A stretch of 64,000 nt of DNA from JANPCX01 sp031431125 (GTDB taxonomy: Bacteria; Pseudomonadota; Gammaproteobacteria; Burkholderiales; Burkholderiaceae_C): positions 1 through 64,000 of the forward strand of contig JANPCX010000073.1 in NCBI GenBank assembly GCA_031431125.1, in the 5' to 3' direction. Positions 9,410 through 17,663 of the stretch are shown in pieces (the stretch's first letter is position 1; each line of letters starts with the position of its first letter). The position numbers and the translations under genes were made by a program. The notes under the pieces were generated by a model, which ran no database searches, was not told where the DNA came from, and saw only the letters and a list, made by a program, of their open reading frames with translations.

Positions 9410-10817
9410 GGCCACCCTGAACGCGAGCTTGATCGCCACCGCCGCGCTGCTGTCCGCTTGCGCCACCACCTCGGACACCACCCCCCCCTTGTCCATGCCA
9501 CTGGACGAGCGCTTCACGCAAAACATGGCGCAGGCAGAACCACAAACACAAGACATCGTCACCTTCTGGCGCGCTTTCAACGACACCACGCTCACCACCT
9601 TGGTGGAGCAAGCCCTGCAAGGCAATGTGGATGTGAAACTCGCCCAAGCGCGTTTGAAGGAAGCCGAAGCGAATGCGGGTGAAGCCCGTGCGGGGCGATT
9701 GCCAAGCCTCGGCGTCAGCAGCAGTGTTGCCCATGTCGATCCGCCAGGTGCGGTGGGCAGCAGCAGCCAGTACGCTGCCGGTGGAAATTTCAACTGGGAG
9801 CTGGATTTTTTTGGCCGCAACCGCCGGGCCAGTGACGCCGCAGCAGCCCTCGTCACCGCCAGCCAAGCTGGCGTGGGCGCGGCCACGCGCGTGCTCACCG
9901 CCGAGCTGGCGACGCAGTACCTCAACCTGCGCGGTCTGCAACTGCGGCTGCGGGTGGCGCAAGAGGCTTTGATGAACCAGCGCGAGTCGCTGCGCATCGT
10001 CACCGCCCGCCAAGAACTGGGCCGAGGCACGCCGCTGGATGTGGCACGGGCGCGGGCTTTGGTGGAATCAACAGAGGCCAGCATTCCCGCTTTGCAAGCG
10101 CAAGTCGAGAGAGTCACCTTCCGTTTGGCGACCCTCGCCGGACAAACCCCGCGCAGCGTGGCCGCCGCCGTGGCGGTGCCCACGGGTGACGCACGGTTGC
10201 TGCCCACCCTGCCCTACACCGACCTCGGCAAGGTGGCAGCGGGCACGCCACAAACGCTGTTCATCCGGCGCCCCGATGTGCGTGTGGCCCAGGCCCAGTG
10301 GGTGGCTGCCAGCGCCAACACCGATGTCGCCCGCGCCGACTTGTTCCCACGCATCAGCCTCACGGGCTTGCTTGGTTTCACCAGCAACCGCATCTCCAAC
10401 TTCGGCGACGCCGATTCACGCAACAACAGCGCTGGCGCATTTTTGACCTGGCCACTCTTGGACTTTGGCCGCGTGCGAGCGCGCATTGCGGCCAGCGAAG
10501 CGCGCGCCTTACAAGCCTTGTTGGTTTACGAACAAACCGTGCTGCTCGCGCTGGAAGAAACCGAAGGCGCGCTCAGCCAGTTCAACCGCAACACCGAACA
10601 AACCACCCGCTTAGAAAACGCCGCCATCGCGTCAGAAGAAGCCGCCCGTTTGGCCCGCATTCGTTTTGAAGCAGGTGCGAGTGATTTCCTCACCGTGCTC
10701 GACGCCGAACGCAGCGTGCTTCAAGCGCGGGACGCCTTGGTGCAAGCTCAGACCGGGATGGTGACATCGCTGGTGGGGGTGTACCGGGCACTGGGGGGAG
10801 GATGGGTAAGACCATGA
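9402..10817 (+). CDS. RND outer-membrane channel lipoprotein (OprM/NodT family)
   Basis: A 471-residue TolC-like outer-membrane factor. The lipobox LLSAC puts the lipidated Cys at residue 20. Two repeated helical halves follow, with characteristic motifs such as NWELDFFGRNRRASDAA and a C-terminal ARIRFEAGASDFLTVLDAERSVLQARDALVQAQ. The start at 9402 has an AAAGGAG ribosome site (9389-9395) and overlaps the permease gene by 8 bases. It completes a three-gene efflux operon. Its TGA overlaps the ATG of the following broken acetyltransferase gene (10814-10817). Confidence 0.94.
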   Translation: MVKATLNASLIATAALLSACATTSDTTPPLSMPLDERFTQNMAQAEPQTQDIVTFWRAFNDTTLTTLVEQALQGNVDVKLAQARLKEAEANAGEARAGRLPSLGVSSSVAHVDPPGAVGSSSQYAAGGNFNWELDFFGRNRRASDAAAALVTASQAGVGAATRVLTAELATQYLNLRGLQLRLRVAQEALMNQRESLRIVTARQELGRGTPLDVARARALVESTEASIPALQAQVERVTFRLATLAGQTPRSVAAAVAVPTGDARLLPTLPYTDLGKVAAGTPQTLFIRRPDVRVAQAQWVAASANTDVARADLFPRISLTGLLGFTSNRISNFGDADSRNNSAGAFLTWPLLDFGRVRARIAASEARALQALLVYEQTVLLALEETEGALSQFNRNTEQTTRLENAAIASEEAARLARIRFEAGASDFLTVLDAERSVLQARDALVQAQTGMVTSLVGVYRALGGGWVRP

Positions 10818-11316
10818 CTCAGGTGGTGACTCACATCACCGAAGGATATGCAACGGGATGCGTTGGCCGTATCGCTCAACTGCATGCCCACTACTACGCC
10901 AAATCCAACGGATTCGGTGTCGCGTTCGAAGCCAAGGTGGCGAGTGAGTTAGCGGATTTTGTTTGTCCTACCAAGTGGGGCGGGACGGGCTTTGGCTTGT
11001 GCACGATACAAACGGCATCCAAGGCACCATCGCCGTCGACGGCCAACGCGGTCACAGCGATGGTGCGCACCTGCGGTGGTTTGTCATGTCTGACGCGCTG
11101 CGTGGTGGCGGTGTGGGTCGACAGCTCCTGGCCCATGCGCTGAATTTCGTCGATTCCCGCGCTTATCCGAGCACCTACCTCTGGACCTTCCAGGGCCTGA
11201 CCGCGGCACGCCACCTTTATGAGTCCTGTGGTTTTCGCTTGGTCCTTGAGCAAGCAGGCTCGACCTGGGGCACGGTGGTCAACGAGCAGAAGTTTGTGCG
11301 CAGCCTTCGCATGTGA
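10814..11316 (+). pseudogene. GNAT acetyltransferase, frameshifted
   Basis: The ATG at 10814 overlaps the stop of the efflux-channel gene (ATGA), so this was the fourth gene of that operon. The first frame reads a GNAT-like N-terminus (ITEGYATGCVGRIAQLHAHYY) up to about 10960. The matching continuation (GRDGLWLVHDTNGIQGTIAVDG, then the acetyl-CoA loop RGGGVGRQLL and a C-terminal YESCGFRLV) runs in another frame from about 10963 to 11316. One base lost or two gained near 10955-10965 explains it. Either the gene is inactivated or there is a sequencing error. The N-acetylation target is unknown. Confidence 0.8.
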
Positions 11317-11323
11317 CGAGCGA

Positions 11324-12517
11324 TCAGCCCACCACCCCCAAACGCCGGCCCACTTTGGCAAATGCAGCCACGGCAGCATCCACATCGGCCTCTTCATGCA
11401 CGGCCGACAACTGCACCCGGATGCGGGCCTTGCCCTCGGGCACGACGGGGTAGAAAAAGCCCACGGCGAGGATGCCTTCGTCGCGCAGACCCTGTGAGAA
11501 GGTTTGAGCCAGCTTGGCGTCCCCCAGCAGCACCGGCGAGATGGGATGCCCAGCGCCCAACACCGTGAAACCCAGTGCTGTCATCTGACTGCGAAACCGG
11601 GTGGTATTGGCTTCCAGCTTGTCGCGCAGATGGGTGGAGGCACTGATGAGTTCAATCGCCTTGAGTGAACCGCCTGCCACCGCAGGGGCCAAGGTGTTAG
11701 AGAACAAATAGGGCCGTGAACGTTGCCGCAGCAAGTCGACGATTTCTTTGCGCGCCGCAGTGAACCCGCCCGACGCGCCACCCAGGGCCTTGCCGAAAGT
11801 GCCCGTCACGATGTCGACCCGCTCCATGCAGCGCTGCAGCTCGTGGGTACCACGCCCCGTGGGGCCCATGAAGCCGGTGGCATGGCACTCATCGATCATC
11901 ACCAGGGCATCAAAACGATCGGCGATGTCGCAGATTTTGTCGACCTGAGCCACCACGCCATCCATCGAAAAAGCACCATCACTGACGATGAGCACGCGGC
12001 GAGCGCCCTCGCTGCGCGCTTTGGTCACTTCAGCTTCCAGCGCATTCATGTCGTTGTTGCGGTAGCGGTAGCGCTTGGCCTTGCACAAACGGATGCCGTC
12101 GATGATGGAGGCGTGGTTGAGTTCGTCCGAAACGATGGCGTCCTCTTCCCCCAGCAAGGGCTCAAACAAGCCACCATTGGCGTCGAAGGCGGCGGCATAG
12201 AGGATGGCATCTTCCATGCCAACAAACTGGGCAATGGCGGCTTCTAAGCGCTTGTGCAGGTCTTGCGTTCCGCAGATGAAACGCACGCTGGACAGGCCGA
12301 AGCCATGGGTGTCCAGTGCATCGTGCGCCGCTTGAACCACGTCGGGGTGCGAGGACAAGCCCAGGTAGTTGTTGGCGCAGAAGTTCAGCAAACGTTTGCC
12401 ATCCACGGTGATGTGGGCGGCCTGGGGCGAGGTGATCACCGCCTCCGACTTGAACAGGCCTTGTGCGCGAATGGCCTGCAGCTCTTGGGACAAGGTTTGG
12501 CGCAAAGAGGTGTACAT
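11324..12517 (-). CDS. kbl: 2-amino-3-ketobutyrate coenzyme A ligase
   Basis: A 397-residue PLP enzyme of the alpha-oxoamine synthase family. It cleaves 2-amino-3-oxobutyrate with CoA to glycine and acetyl-CoA, the second step of threonine catabolism. The PLP lysine lies in GTFGKALGGASGG (Lys 243, matching the E. coli enzyme position). ANNYLGLSSHP, DELNHASIIDG and IDECHATGFMGPTGRG are family signatures. Length fits. A GGAG ribosome site precedes the ATG. It follows tdh with a 21-base gap, so the two form one operon. Confidence 0.96.
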   Translation of the reverse strand: MYTSLRQTLSQELQAIRAQGLFKSEAVITSPQAAHITVDGKRLLNFCANNYLGLSSHPDVVQAAHDALDTHGFGLSSVRFICGTQDLHKRLEAAIAQFVGMEDAILYAAAFDANGGLFEPLLGEEDAIVSDELNHASIIDGIRLCKAKRYRYRNNDMNALEAEVTKARSEGARRVLIVSDGAFSMDGVVAQVDKICDIADRFDALVMIDECHATGFMGPTGRGTHELQRCMERVDIVTGTFGKALGGASGGFTAARKEIVDLLRQRSRPYLFSNTLAPAVAGGSLKAIELISASTHLRDKLEANTTRFRSQMTALGFTVLGAGHPISPVLLGDAKLAQTFSQGLRDEGILAVGFFYPVVPEGKARIRVQLSAVHEEADVDAAVAAFAKVGRRLGVVG

Positions 12518-12538
12518 GGCGTTCTCCAGAAAATCGGA

Positions 12539-13531
12539 TCAGGTGGCTTGTTCTACTGTGGCAGGGGCACTTGCCACTGCGGGTGCGGGTGCGGGTGCAG
12601 ACAGGTGCGCCAGCATGTCACGAACCAGGGTGGGCAAATCGAAACGGGGCGACCACCCCCAGTCGGCGCGTGCGGCCCTGTCGTCGAGTGAACGCGGCCA
12701 CGAAGCAGCGATGGTTTGGCGGAAGTCGGGCGCGTAATCAACGGTCAGGCGGCCCAGTTGCCGCTTGATCTCCGCCGCGATCTGTTGCGGAGTGAAACTC
12801 AAGCCCTGCAGGTTGTAGCTGGTGCGGCGGCGAATCGCGTCTGCCGGCGCTTGCATGATCTCCAGCGTGGCACGGATGGCATCGTCCATGTGGATCATGG
12901 GCAGTGCTTGGTCGGCATTCAAGAAGCAAGTGTAGGCACCGCTGGCCAGTGCGTGGTGAAAGATGTCAACCGCATAGTCTGTGGTGCCACCGCCTGGCAA
13001 CGATTGGTGGCCGATCACCCCGGGGTAACGCAAACTGCGCACATCCACCCCCCAGCGGGCATGGTAGTAGGCACACCAGTTTTCGCCCGCCGCTTTGCTG
13101 ATGCCGTAGGCGGTGCTGGGGTTGAGCACGGCGTCGTCCGGTGTCGCATCAGCAGGCACGTTGGGGCCAAACACGGCGATGGTGCTGGGGAAAAACACCT
13201 TCTTGACCAAACCATCGCGGGCGGCATCCAGCACATTCAACAAGCCGCGCACATTCACATCCCAGGTTTTGGCAGGGTCGGCTTCTCCGCGGGCAGACAG
13301 CACGGCCGAGAGGTGGTAGACGGTGTCGATGCGGTGGCGTTGCAGCAGGTCGCGCAGCGCCACGGCGTCCAACACGTCGAGCCGCTCGAAAGGGCCCTGC
13401 AACGCTTGGTGGGGTTGCACGATGTCGCTGCACACCACCTCTTGGACACCCGGGGCTTGGTGCAGCGCACTGCTCAGCACGGTGCCAATTTGGCCCAAGG
13501 CGCCGGTGACGAGGATACGACGTTGGTTCAT
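12539..13531 (-). CDS. tdh: L-threonine 3-dehydrogenase, extended-SDR type
   Basis: A 330-residue NAD-dependent epimerase-like SDR that oxidises L-threonine to 2-amino-3-oxobutyrate. It has GALGQIG (residues 10-16) for NAD binding, a serine/threonine at about 116-117 and the catalytic Tyr142-x3-Lys146 in AYGISKAAGENW. The PGVIGHQSLPGGGTTDYAVDIF stretch is typical of SDR-type threonine dehydrogenases rather than the zinc MDR type. The start at 13531 is preferred because GGAG lies 6 bases upstream; the longer reading extends into the control region. Adjacent kbl confirms the pathway. The C-terminus carries an Ala/Pro-rich tail. Confidence 0.93.
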   Translation of the reverse strand: MNQRRILVTGALGQIGTVLSSALHQAPGVQEVVCSDIVQPHQALQGPFERLDVLDAVALRDLLQRHRIDTVYHLSAVLSARGEADPAKTWDVNVRGLLNVLDAARDGLVKKVFFPSTIAVFGPNVPADATPDDAVLNPSTAYGISKAAGENWCAYYHARWGVDVRSLRYPGVIGHQSLPGGGTTDYAVDIFHHALASGAYTCFLNADQALPMIHMDDAIRATLEIMQAPADAIRRRTSYNLQGLSFTPQQIAAEIKRQLGRLTVDYAPDFRQTIAASWPRSLDDRAARADWGWSPRFDLPTLVRDMLAHLSAPAPAPAVASAPATVEQAT

Positions 13532-13560
13532 GGTGTGTTCTCCACATAATTCCATCATCA

Positions 13561-13608
13561 AGGAATTTCCTGTATGTTGCACCAATCATCCTGTTTAGTC
13601 AACATGTT
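13561..13608. promoter_or_regulatory. Divergent tdh / XRE regulator control region with palindromes
   Basis: The 92-base gap between the divergent starts holds AGGAA-T-TTCCT (13561-13571), a neighbouring ATTCC-N8-GGAAT arrangement, and the perfect palindrome AACATGTT (13601-13608). A possible -35 TTGCAC (13577-13582) sits 17 bases before a weak CAACAT. These are plausible operators for the XRE-cupin protein. Assignment is inferred from position only. Confidence 0.45.
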
Positions 13609-13623
13609 AGAAACGCATCCACC

Positions 13624-14193
13624 ATGATGGAATCCACACCCCCTTCCCCACCTTCGGTTGCAGCGATGGTCAAACGGCTGCGCCGCCAGAAGAACCTGTC
13701 GCTGGAGGAGCTGGCTCAGCTGTGCGGCGTGTCGCGCTCCATGCTGTCCCAAATTGAGCGCGACACCACCAACCCGACCGTCGCCACGTTGTGGCGCATC
13801 ACGACCGCCTTGGGTGTGTCGATTGATGAAGCACTGGGCGGCAGCAAACCCAAGGAGGACTTGGAGCTGCTGCTCGGCCAAACCCTGCCGCAGATCGGCA
13901 GCAGTGACGGCCTGATGGTGCTGCGAGTGCTGGGGCCCATGGCCACGGCCGGCGCCCACGAGTGGTACGAGGTCACGGCCAAGCCCAAGGCCCTGCTGGA
14001 CAGCAAGGCCCACGCCGCCAACACCTGGGAGCATCTGTATGTGACCGAGGGCGAAATCACCGTCACCAGCGGTGAGCAGCGGCAGGTGGTTGGCGCAGGT
14101 TCTTTGGTGCGTTACCGGGCCGATGTGCCGCACAGCCTGCGCAACAGCGGCAAGACGGTTGCCAAGGCTTGGTTAACGGTGTTGCAAGCCTGA
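13624..14193 (+). CDS. XRE-family transcriptional regulator with cupin sensor domain
   Basis: This 189-residue protein has an N-terminal helix-turn-helix (residues about 14-70, LEELAQLCGVSRSMLSQIERDTTNPTVATLWRI style) and a C-terminal cupin (about 100-186) with the EHLYVTEGEITV and DVPHSLRN strands that usually bind a small ligand. It is divergent from tdh-kbl across a short palindrome-bearing gap, so it is probably the regulator of threonine catabolism. Whether it responds to threonine, glycine or another ligand cannot be told. Confidence 0.92.
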   Translation: MMESTPPSPPSVAAMVKRLRRQKNLSLEELAQLCGVSRSMLSQIERDTTNPTVATLWRITTALGVSIDEALGGSKPKEDLELLLGQTLPQIGSSDGLMVLRVLGPMATAGAHEWYEVTAKPKALLDSKAHAANTWEHLYVTEGEITVTSGEQRQVVGAGSLVRYRADVPHSLRNSGKTVAKAWLTVLQA

Positions 14194-14215
14194 GCGCACG
14201 TGACTCCCCTTGAAA

Positions 14216-14407
14216 TCAACGTGAAACCGGGCAGGTGTTCATACCCAGGACACGGTACAGCGGACAGAACTTGAACAGCCCCGTGGCCAAAGGCACCACA
14301 CCTATCCAACCCCAGACGCCAATTTGACCGGTCAAGGCCAAGGCCAGCAAGGCAATGCCTGCCAGCACACGCAAGATGCGGTCAATGCCGCCAACGTTTG
14401 CACTCAT
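14216..14407 (-). CDS. DUF2892 (YgaP-like) small membrane protein
   Basis: A 63-residue protein with two hydrophobic stretches (ILRVLAGIALLALALTGQIG and a second after Trp-Gly-Trp) and the ending FKFCPLYRVLGMNTCP. This is the DUF2892 family, often found with rhodanese or sulfur-transport genes. The ATG at 14407 is chosen because an AGGAG sits about 10 bases upstream; the longer frame starts in non-coding sequence. It lies downstream of a YeeE-like short ORF on the same strand. Function is unproven. Confidence 0.85.
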   Translation of the reverse strand: MSANVGGIDRILRVLAGIALLALALTGQIGVWGWIGVVPLATGLFKFCPLYRVLGMNTCPVSR

Positions 14408-14484
14408 GATGTTCACTCCTAGGAAACAGGCGGATCGCCTATTTTCATTGGAGCGCTGATCGCGGCCGCAGTATCTGATGCAGG

Positions 14485-14637
14485 TCAACAAAACTGCTCA
14501 GGCGGCGATGCTTTCGGCGGGCGGTAGCGATCAAAACGCCACAACACGCATACCACCAAGAGCGCCGCGGCCAGCCCAATCAGGGCACCTCCGGCCAACG
14601 CAGACCACGGGGTGAAGTGTTGCCAGGCGATGTTCAT
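14485..14637 (-). CDS. 50-residue membrane protein, possibly a truncated YeeE/YedE sulfur-transport protein
   Basis: The ORF begins MNIAWQHFTPWSALAGGALI, which is the way YeeE/YedE (DUF395) membrane proteins begin, and contains one transmembrane helix. It stops after a charged tail instead of continuing into the family's further helices. An AGGAGG ribosome site precedes the ATG by about 6 bases, so translation is likely. It sits between a SET-domain gene and the DUF2892 gene. Either it is a deletion remnant of yeeE that kept its start signals, or it is a genuine small protein. Confidence 0.6.
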   Translation of the reverse strand: MNIAWQHFTPWSALAGGALIGLAAALLVVCVLWRFDRYRPPKASPPEQFC

Positions 14638-14668
14638 AGTGCCTCCTACAGATTGTTGGTGTTGCCCG

Positions 14669-15169
14669 CTACAACCACCCGCGGCAGCGCACTGCACCAC
14701 AGCGGCACGCCAACTTGCCCGCATGGTGGGTGGGGCCGTAGTCGGCTGTGAGTTCTTCGTCGGCCGCAATCGCCCGCAGCGCATAGAACGCGGCCCGGCC
14801 TTGCTGAATTTTGAGCACCATGTTGGGCGCACAGGCGTGGTTGGCGAAACGCAGGGGGTCTGTTGACGCGGTGGCGTCGATGGCACGTTTGTCCGACACC
14901 GCGATCATGAAAACATGGCCGCTTTGCTGACGCGCCGTGCGCGCGCGGGCAAAGGCCTCGGTCTGGCTCACGCTTTCGCCGCGCACCTCACCAATTTTTT
15001 GCCGAGCTGCAATGGCGTTTGCCGCAAATGCACCTTGGCCTTCAATGCGGCTGGCGGCCACACACACCACGTGTTTTTGCGGGTCGCGTGGCTGGCCTTT
15101 GGTGGCCGACGCGTTGCCGCCCGCTGCGGGAGTCAGCTGACTGGAAGGTAGGTCCCGCAGAATGGGCAT
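14669..15169 (-). CDS. SET-domain protein (putative lysine methyltransferase)
   Basis: This 166-residue protein contains the SET core: a GQGAFAANAIAARQKIGEVRGE entry segment, the RFANHACAPNM motif (Asn110, His111, Cys113), ELTADYG (Tyr144) and a post-SET-like cysteine cluster C-x-C-x4-C near the C-terminus (155, 157, 162). SET proteins transfer methyl from S-adenosylmethionine to lysine. Bacterial substrates are mostly unknown. It is divergent from the GDT1 transporter gene with only about 48 bases between starts. No host-manipulation context (secretion system) is present, so it is probably a cytoplasmic modifier. Confidence 0.85.
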   Translation of the reverse strand: MPILRDLPSSQLTPAAGGNASATKGQPRDPQKHVVCVAASRIEGQGAFAANAIAARQKIGEVRGESVSQTEAFARARTARQQSGHVFMIAVSDKRAIDATASTDPLRFANHACAPNMVLKIQQGRAAFYALRAIAADEELTADYGPTHHAGKLACRCGAVRCRGWL

Positions 15170-15217
15170 GGAGTGAAGGTGTGTGACTGTCGGTGGGTGA
15201 TTTTCTCTTGGAGTGTG

Positions 15218-15790
15218 ATGGAAGCCTTTCTTGTTTCAACCGGCGTGGTCGCCTTGGGCGAAATGGGCGACAAAACCCAGTTGCTCGCCATCATCTTGGC
15301 CGCACGTTTTCGCCAACCCCTGCCCATCATTTTGGGCATCTTGGTCGCCACCGTGGTCAACCACGCAGCAGCGGCTTCGGTGGGTGACTGGGTGGCGCAG
15401 GCTTTGGGGCCGCAACTGCTGCGCTGGGTGGTGGGGGGCTCTTTCCTGGCGGTCGCGGTGTGGATGCTGATTCCCGACAAGATCGATGACGGCGACCACC
15501 CGGACAGATTGCGTTGGGGCGTGTTCGGCACCACCGTGATCGCCTTCTTTCTGGCCGAGATGTGCGACAAAACCCAAATCGCCACGGTGGCCCTCGCCGC
15601 CCGTTACCACGATCTTTTTGCTGTCGTGCTGGGCACCACCCTGGGCATGATGTTGGCCAATGTGCCCGCCGTTTTCATGGGCGATCAAATCGCCAAGCGC
15701 CTGTCGATGCGCCTGGTGCACGGCATCGCCGCGCTCATTTTTGCTGTGCTGGGGGTGTTGACGCTGTTGAATGTGGGGCGGCTTTTTTGA
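15218..15790 (+). CDS. GDT1/TMEM165 (UPF0016) family cation exporter
   Basis: A 190-residue, six-helix membrane protein with the two signature motifs EMGDKTQ (Glu15, Asp18) and EMCDKTQ (Glu114, Asp117) on internally repeated halves. Family members export Mn2+ or Ca2+ in exchange for protons. The ATG at 15218 follows a GGAG (15210-15213). The 48-base leader is too short for a yybP-ykoY manganese riboswitch. The 3' end of this gene is partly duplicated twice downstream (17326-17445, 18831-18992), marking the left edge of an accessory region. Confidence 0.9.
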   Translation: MEAFLVSTGVVALGEMGDKTQLLAIILAARFRQPLPIILGILVATVVNHAAAASVGDWVAQALGPQLLRWVVGGSFLAVAVWMLIPDKIDDGDHPDRLRWGVFGTTVIAFFLAEMCDKTQIATVALAARYHDLFAVVLGTTLGMMLANVPAVFMGDQIAKRLSMRLVHGIAALIFAVLGVLTLLNVGRLF

Positions 15791-15809
15791 CCGGGGTTCA
15801 ATAGCCTCG

Positions 15810-16958
15810 TCAGTTCGTTGACAGCAAAGCAGTCAGCGGCACCACTTCCACCCCGGCGCCGAGCGCGTAGCGCCGAGTCCCGGGATACACCACATACAGC
15901 GCATCCAGCCGCAGGTCCTTCATCGCCGTGGTCATGGAAGGCGTGATGTGTGGCGCGTCTGAGCGCTTGAACTCCACGCCGACGCGGCGGCCATCCTTGA
16001 GCATCAGCAAGTCCAGCTCCGCGCCTGCATGGGTGGCCCAAAAGTAGGCCTCATCCGGCGCTGCCAACTGCAAGACCTGCTCCAAAGCGAAGCCTTCCCA
16101 CGATGCACCAGAGCGTGGATGCCGCACAAGCATGGCAGGATCATGGATGCCCAGTTGCTCGTGCAGCAACCCTGTGTCCCGAAAATAGACTTTCGGCGCC
16201 TTGACCTGCCGCTTGCCGAGATTCTCAAACCAGGGCTGCAATTGGCGAACCATATAGAACTGCGTGAGCCAGTCGAGGTAACGCCGCACCGTGCTCTCGT
16301 TCACGCCCAACGAGCGGGCCAGGTCGGCGGCATTCCACACCTGCCCGTGGTAGTGGGCCAGCATGGCCCAGAAGCGTTGCATCGCAGGCGCTGACACCTG
16401 GATGCCCAGCTGCGGCATGTCACGTTCGACAACCATACGCATGAAGTCGCGGCGCCATTGGCGGCTGTCACCGTCGTTGGCCGCCATGAAGGAACGTGGA
16501 TAACCACCACGCCACCAAAGCGCTTCTTGCTGCTGCGGCCCGACCTCCTCGATCGTGAAGCCGCTGACCTCGATCACCTCGATGCGGCCTGCCAGCGACT
16601 CGGTGGTCTGGCGAAGCAGCGCGGGCGAGGCACTGCCCAGCAGCATGAATTGAGCTGGCATGGCTTCGCGGTCAAGCAGCACGCGCAATACCTTGAAGAG
16701 CTCTGGAGCCCGTTGCACTTCATCGATCACAACAAGCCCCTGCAAGCTGCTGAGCAGCGTCATCGGCGCAACGAAACTGGCCTCGACCGCTGGATCCTCC
16801 AGATCGAAGTAGTGGCTATGGCCAGCCGGGACAAAACTGCGCGCCAACGTGGTTTTTCCAACCTGCCTGGGCCCAAGCAGCACCACGGCACGGCTGCGCT
16901 GCAGTGCAGTCTGGACAGCTTTCCTGAGGGAAGGTCGATTGAGTAACATGAGCGCCAT
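15810..16958 (-). CDS. AAA ATPase with DUF4143 domain
   Basis: A 382-residue protein. The N-terminal AAA_14 ATPase has Walker A GPRQVGKT (29-36) and Walker B LVVIDEVQR (about 75-83). A winged-helix-like middle (AADLARSLGVNESTVRRYLDWL) precedes a C-terminal DUF4143 part with GAELDLLMLKDGRRVGVEFKRSD, a pattern like PD-(D/E)xK nuclease folds. Such genes are common, patchily distributed accessory genes without proven function. The start at 16958 has CAAGG just upstream; MLLNR at 16949 is an alternative. A perfect 12-base inverted repeat overlaps the ribosome site. It is one of three cargoes between broken flank copies. Confidence 0.88.
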   Translation of the reverse strand: MALMLLNRPSLRKAVQTALQRSRAVVLLGPRQVGKTTLARSFVPAGHSHYFDLEDPAVEASFVAPMTLLSSLQGLVVIDEVQRAPELFKVLRVLLDREAMPAQFMLLGSASPALLRQTTESLAGRIEVIEVSGFTIEEVGPQQQEALWWRGGYPRSFMAANDGDSRQWRRDFMRMVVERDMPQLGIQVSAPAMQRFWAMLAHYHGQVWNAADLARSLGVNESTVRRYLDWLTQFYMVRQLQPWFENLGKRQVKAPKVYFRDTGLLHEQLGIHDPAMLVRHPRSGASWEGFALEQVLQLAAPDEAYFWATHAGAELDLLMLKDGRRVGVEFKRSDAPHITPSMTTAMKDLRLDALYVVYPGTRRYALGAGVEVVPLTALLSTN

Positions 16959-16962
16959 GCTA

Positions 16963-16999
16963 CCTTGAAAATCCTGCAGCAGGAGCGGGATTTTCAAGG
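16963..16999. promoter_or_regulatory. Perfect 12-base inverted repeat over the DUF4143 gene start
   Basis: CCTTGAAAATCC (16963-16974) is exactly mirrored by GGATTTTCAAGG (16988-16999) across a 13-base loop. On the minus strand the CAAGG serving as ribosome site lies in the arm next to the ATG at 16958, so in mRNA the hairpin would hide it; as DNA it could be an operator. Either role implies tight control. Confidence 0.6.
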
Positions 17000-17228
17000 C
17001 AATTTCTTGACGCGATGGGATGAAGCCTTGGTTGCAAAGAAGGTTCCGCGCTTGGGGCCGCCTGATTAGCGACATGCTTTAGCTATCCCTCCCTCCATTC
17101 GGACTGAGTTTGTCGAAGCCAGCGCGGTCCTCGGTGCATCCCACTCGATAACGGCGTTGACAAAAACCACAGGGCCTCTGCCCGAGCGGCGTGGAGTGTC
17201 GTGATTGATGTACGACTCAACGAAAATT

Positions 17229-17316
17229 CTTCAGAAATAAACCGTCCACGTCGCCAGCCCATCAGCGTGCGTCGACACTTGACCATGTTCGCTAACGGGT
17301 GAACCAGGCGTCGCTG
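17229..17316 (-). pseudogene. Fragment of the beta-barrel gene's 3' end
   Basis: Sequence from 17229 aligns with the 3' end of the beta-barrel gene at 24019 onward, with matching blocks such as ACCGTCCACG. After a deletion it continues with 21 bases (17296-17316) identical to 24250-24270. No open frame is kept. It joins directly to a GDT1 fragment. See the intact gene at 24021-25238. Confidence 0.75.
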
Positions 17317-17325
17317 TGCCCCACG

Positions 17326-17445
17326 GTGTTCATCGGCGACCAAATCGCCAAGCGCCTGTCGATGCGCCTGGTGAACGGCATCGCCGCATTGATTATCGCG
17401 GTGCTGGGGGTGTTGACGTTATTGAATGTGGGGCGGTTGTTTTAG
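17326..17445 (+). pseudogene. Duplicated 3' end of the GDT1 transporter gene
   Basis: Forty in-frame codons, VFIGDQIAKRLSMRLVNGIA and on to NVGRLF and a TAG stop, repeat the last 40 codons of the intact transporter gene (15671-15790) with about 88 percent base identity by eye. No start codon or upstream part of the gene is present. It marks the left edge of the second cargo unit. Confidence 0.85.
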
Positions 17446-17606
17446 CGGCCGTTCATGCGACGGCAGCCGACCAACATCTGGCACCCGTGTGCGGACGGCT
17501 TGCGGGCCTGCGATCAGCAACGTAGCGACGGGCTGTTCTCGGTGTTCATCTGCATTTGGCGGCTTGCCGTGAGCCAAAAGGTATTCAACCCTGTGCGATT
17601 GGGCAG

Positions 17607-17651
17607 TTGACGTTGGTCAATCATATACATATCATGCTATGCATATGATTG
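17607..17651 (+). promoter_or_regulatory. MarR-type promoter and operator
   Basis: A good sigma-70 promoter, TTGACG (17607-17612), 17 bases, TATCAT (17630-17635), is overlapped by an inverted repeat CAATCATAT (17618-17626) and ATATGATTG (17643-17651), perfect over 9 bases per arm. Position in front of the MarR gene start at 17664 implies autoregulation. The repeat spans the -10 box and probable transcription start. Confidence 0.7.
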
Positions 17652-17663
17652 GTAAGGATTCTC

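Noticed and set aside
15170..15217. Manganese riboswitch (yybP-ykoY) before the GDT1 gene
   Set aside because: Only 48 bases lie between the divergent starts, too short for the aptamer, and its conserved loops are absent.
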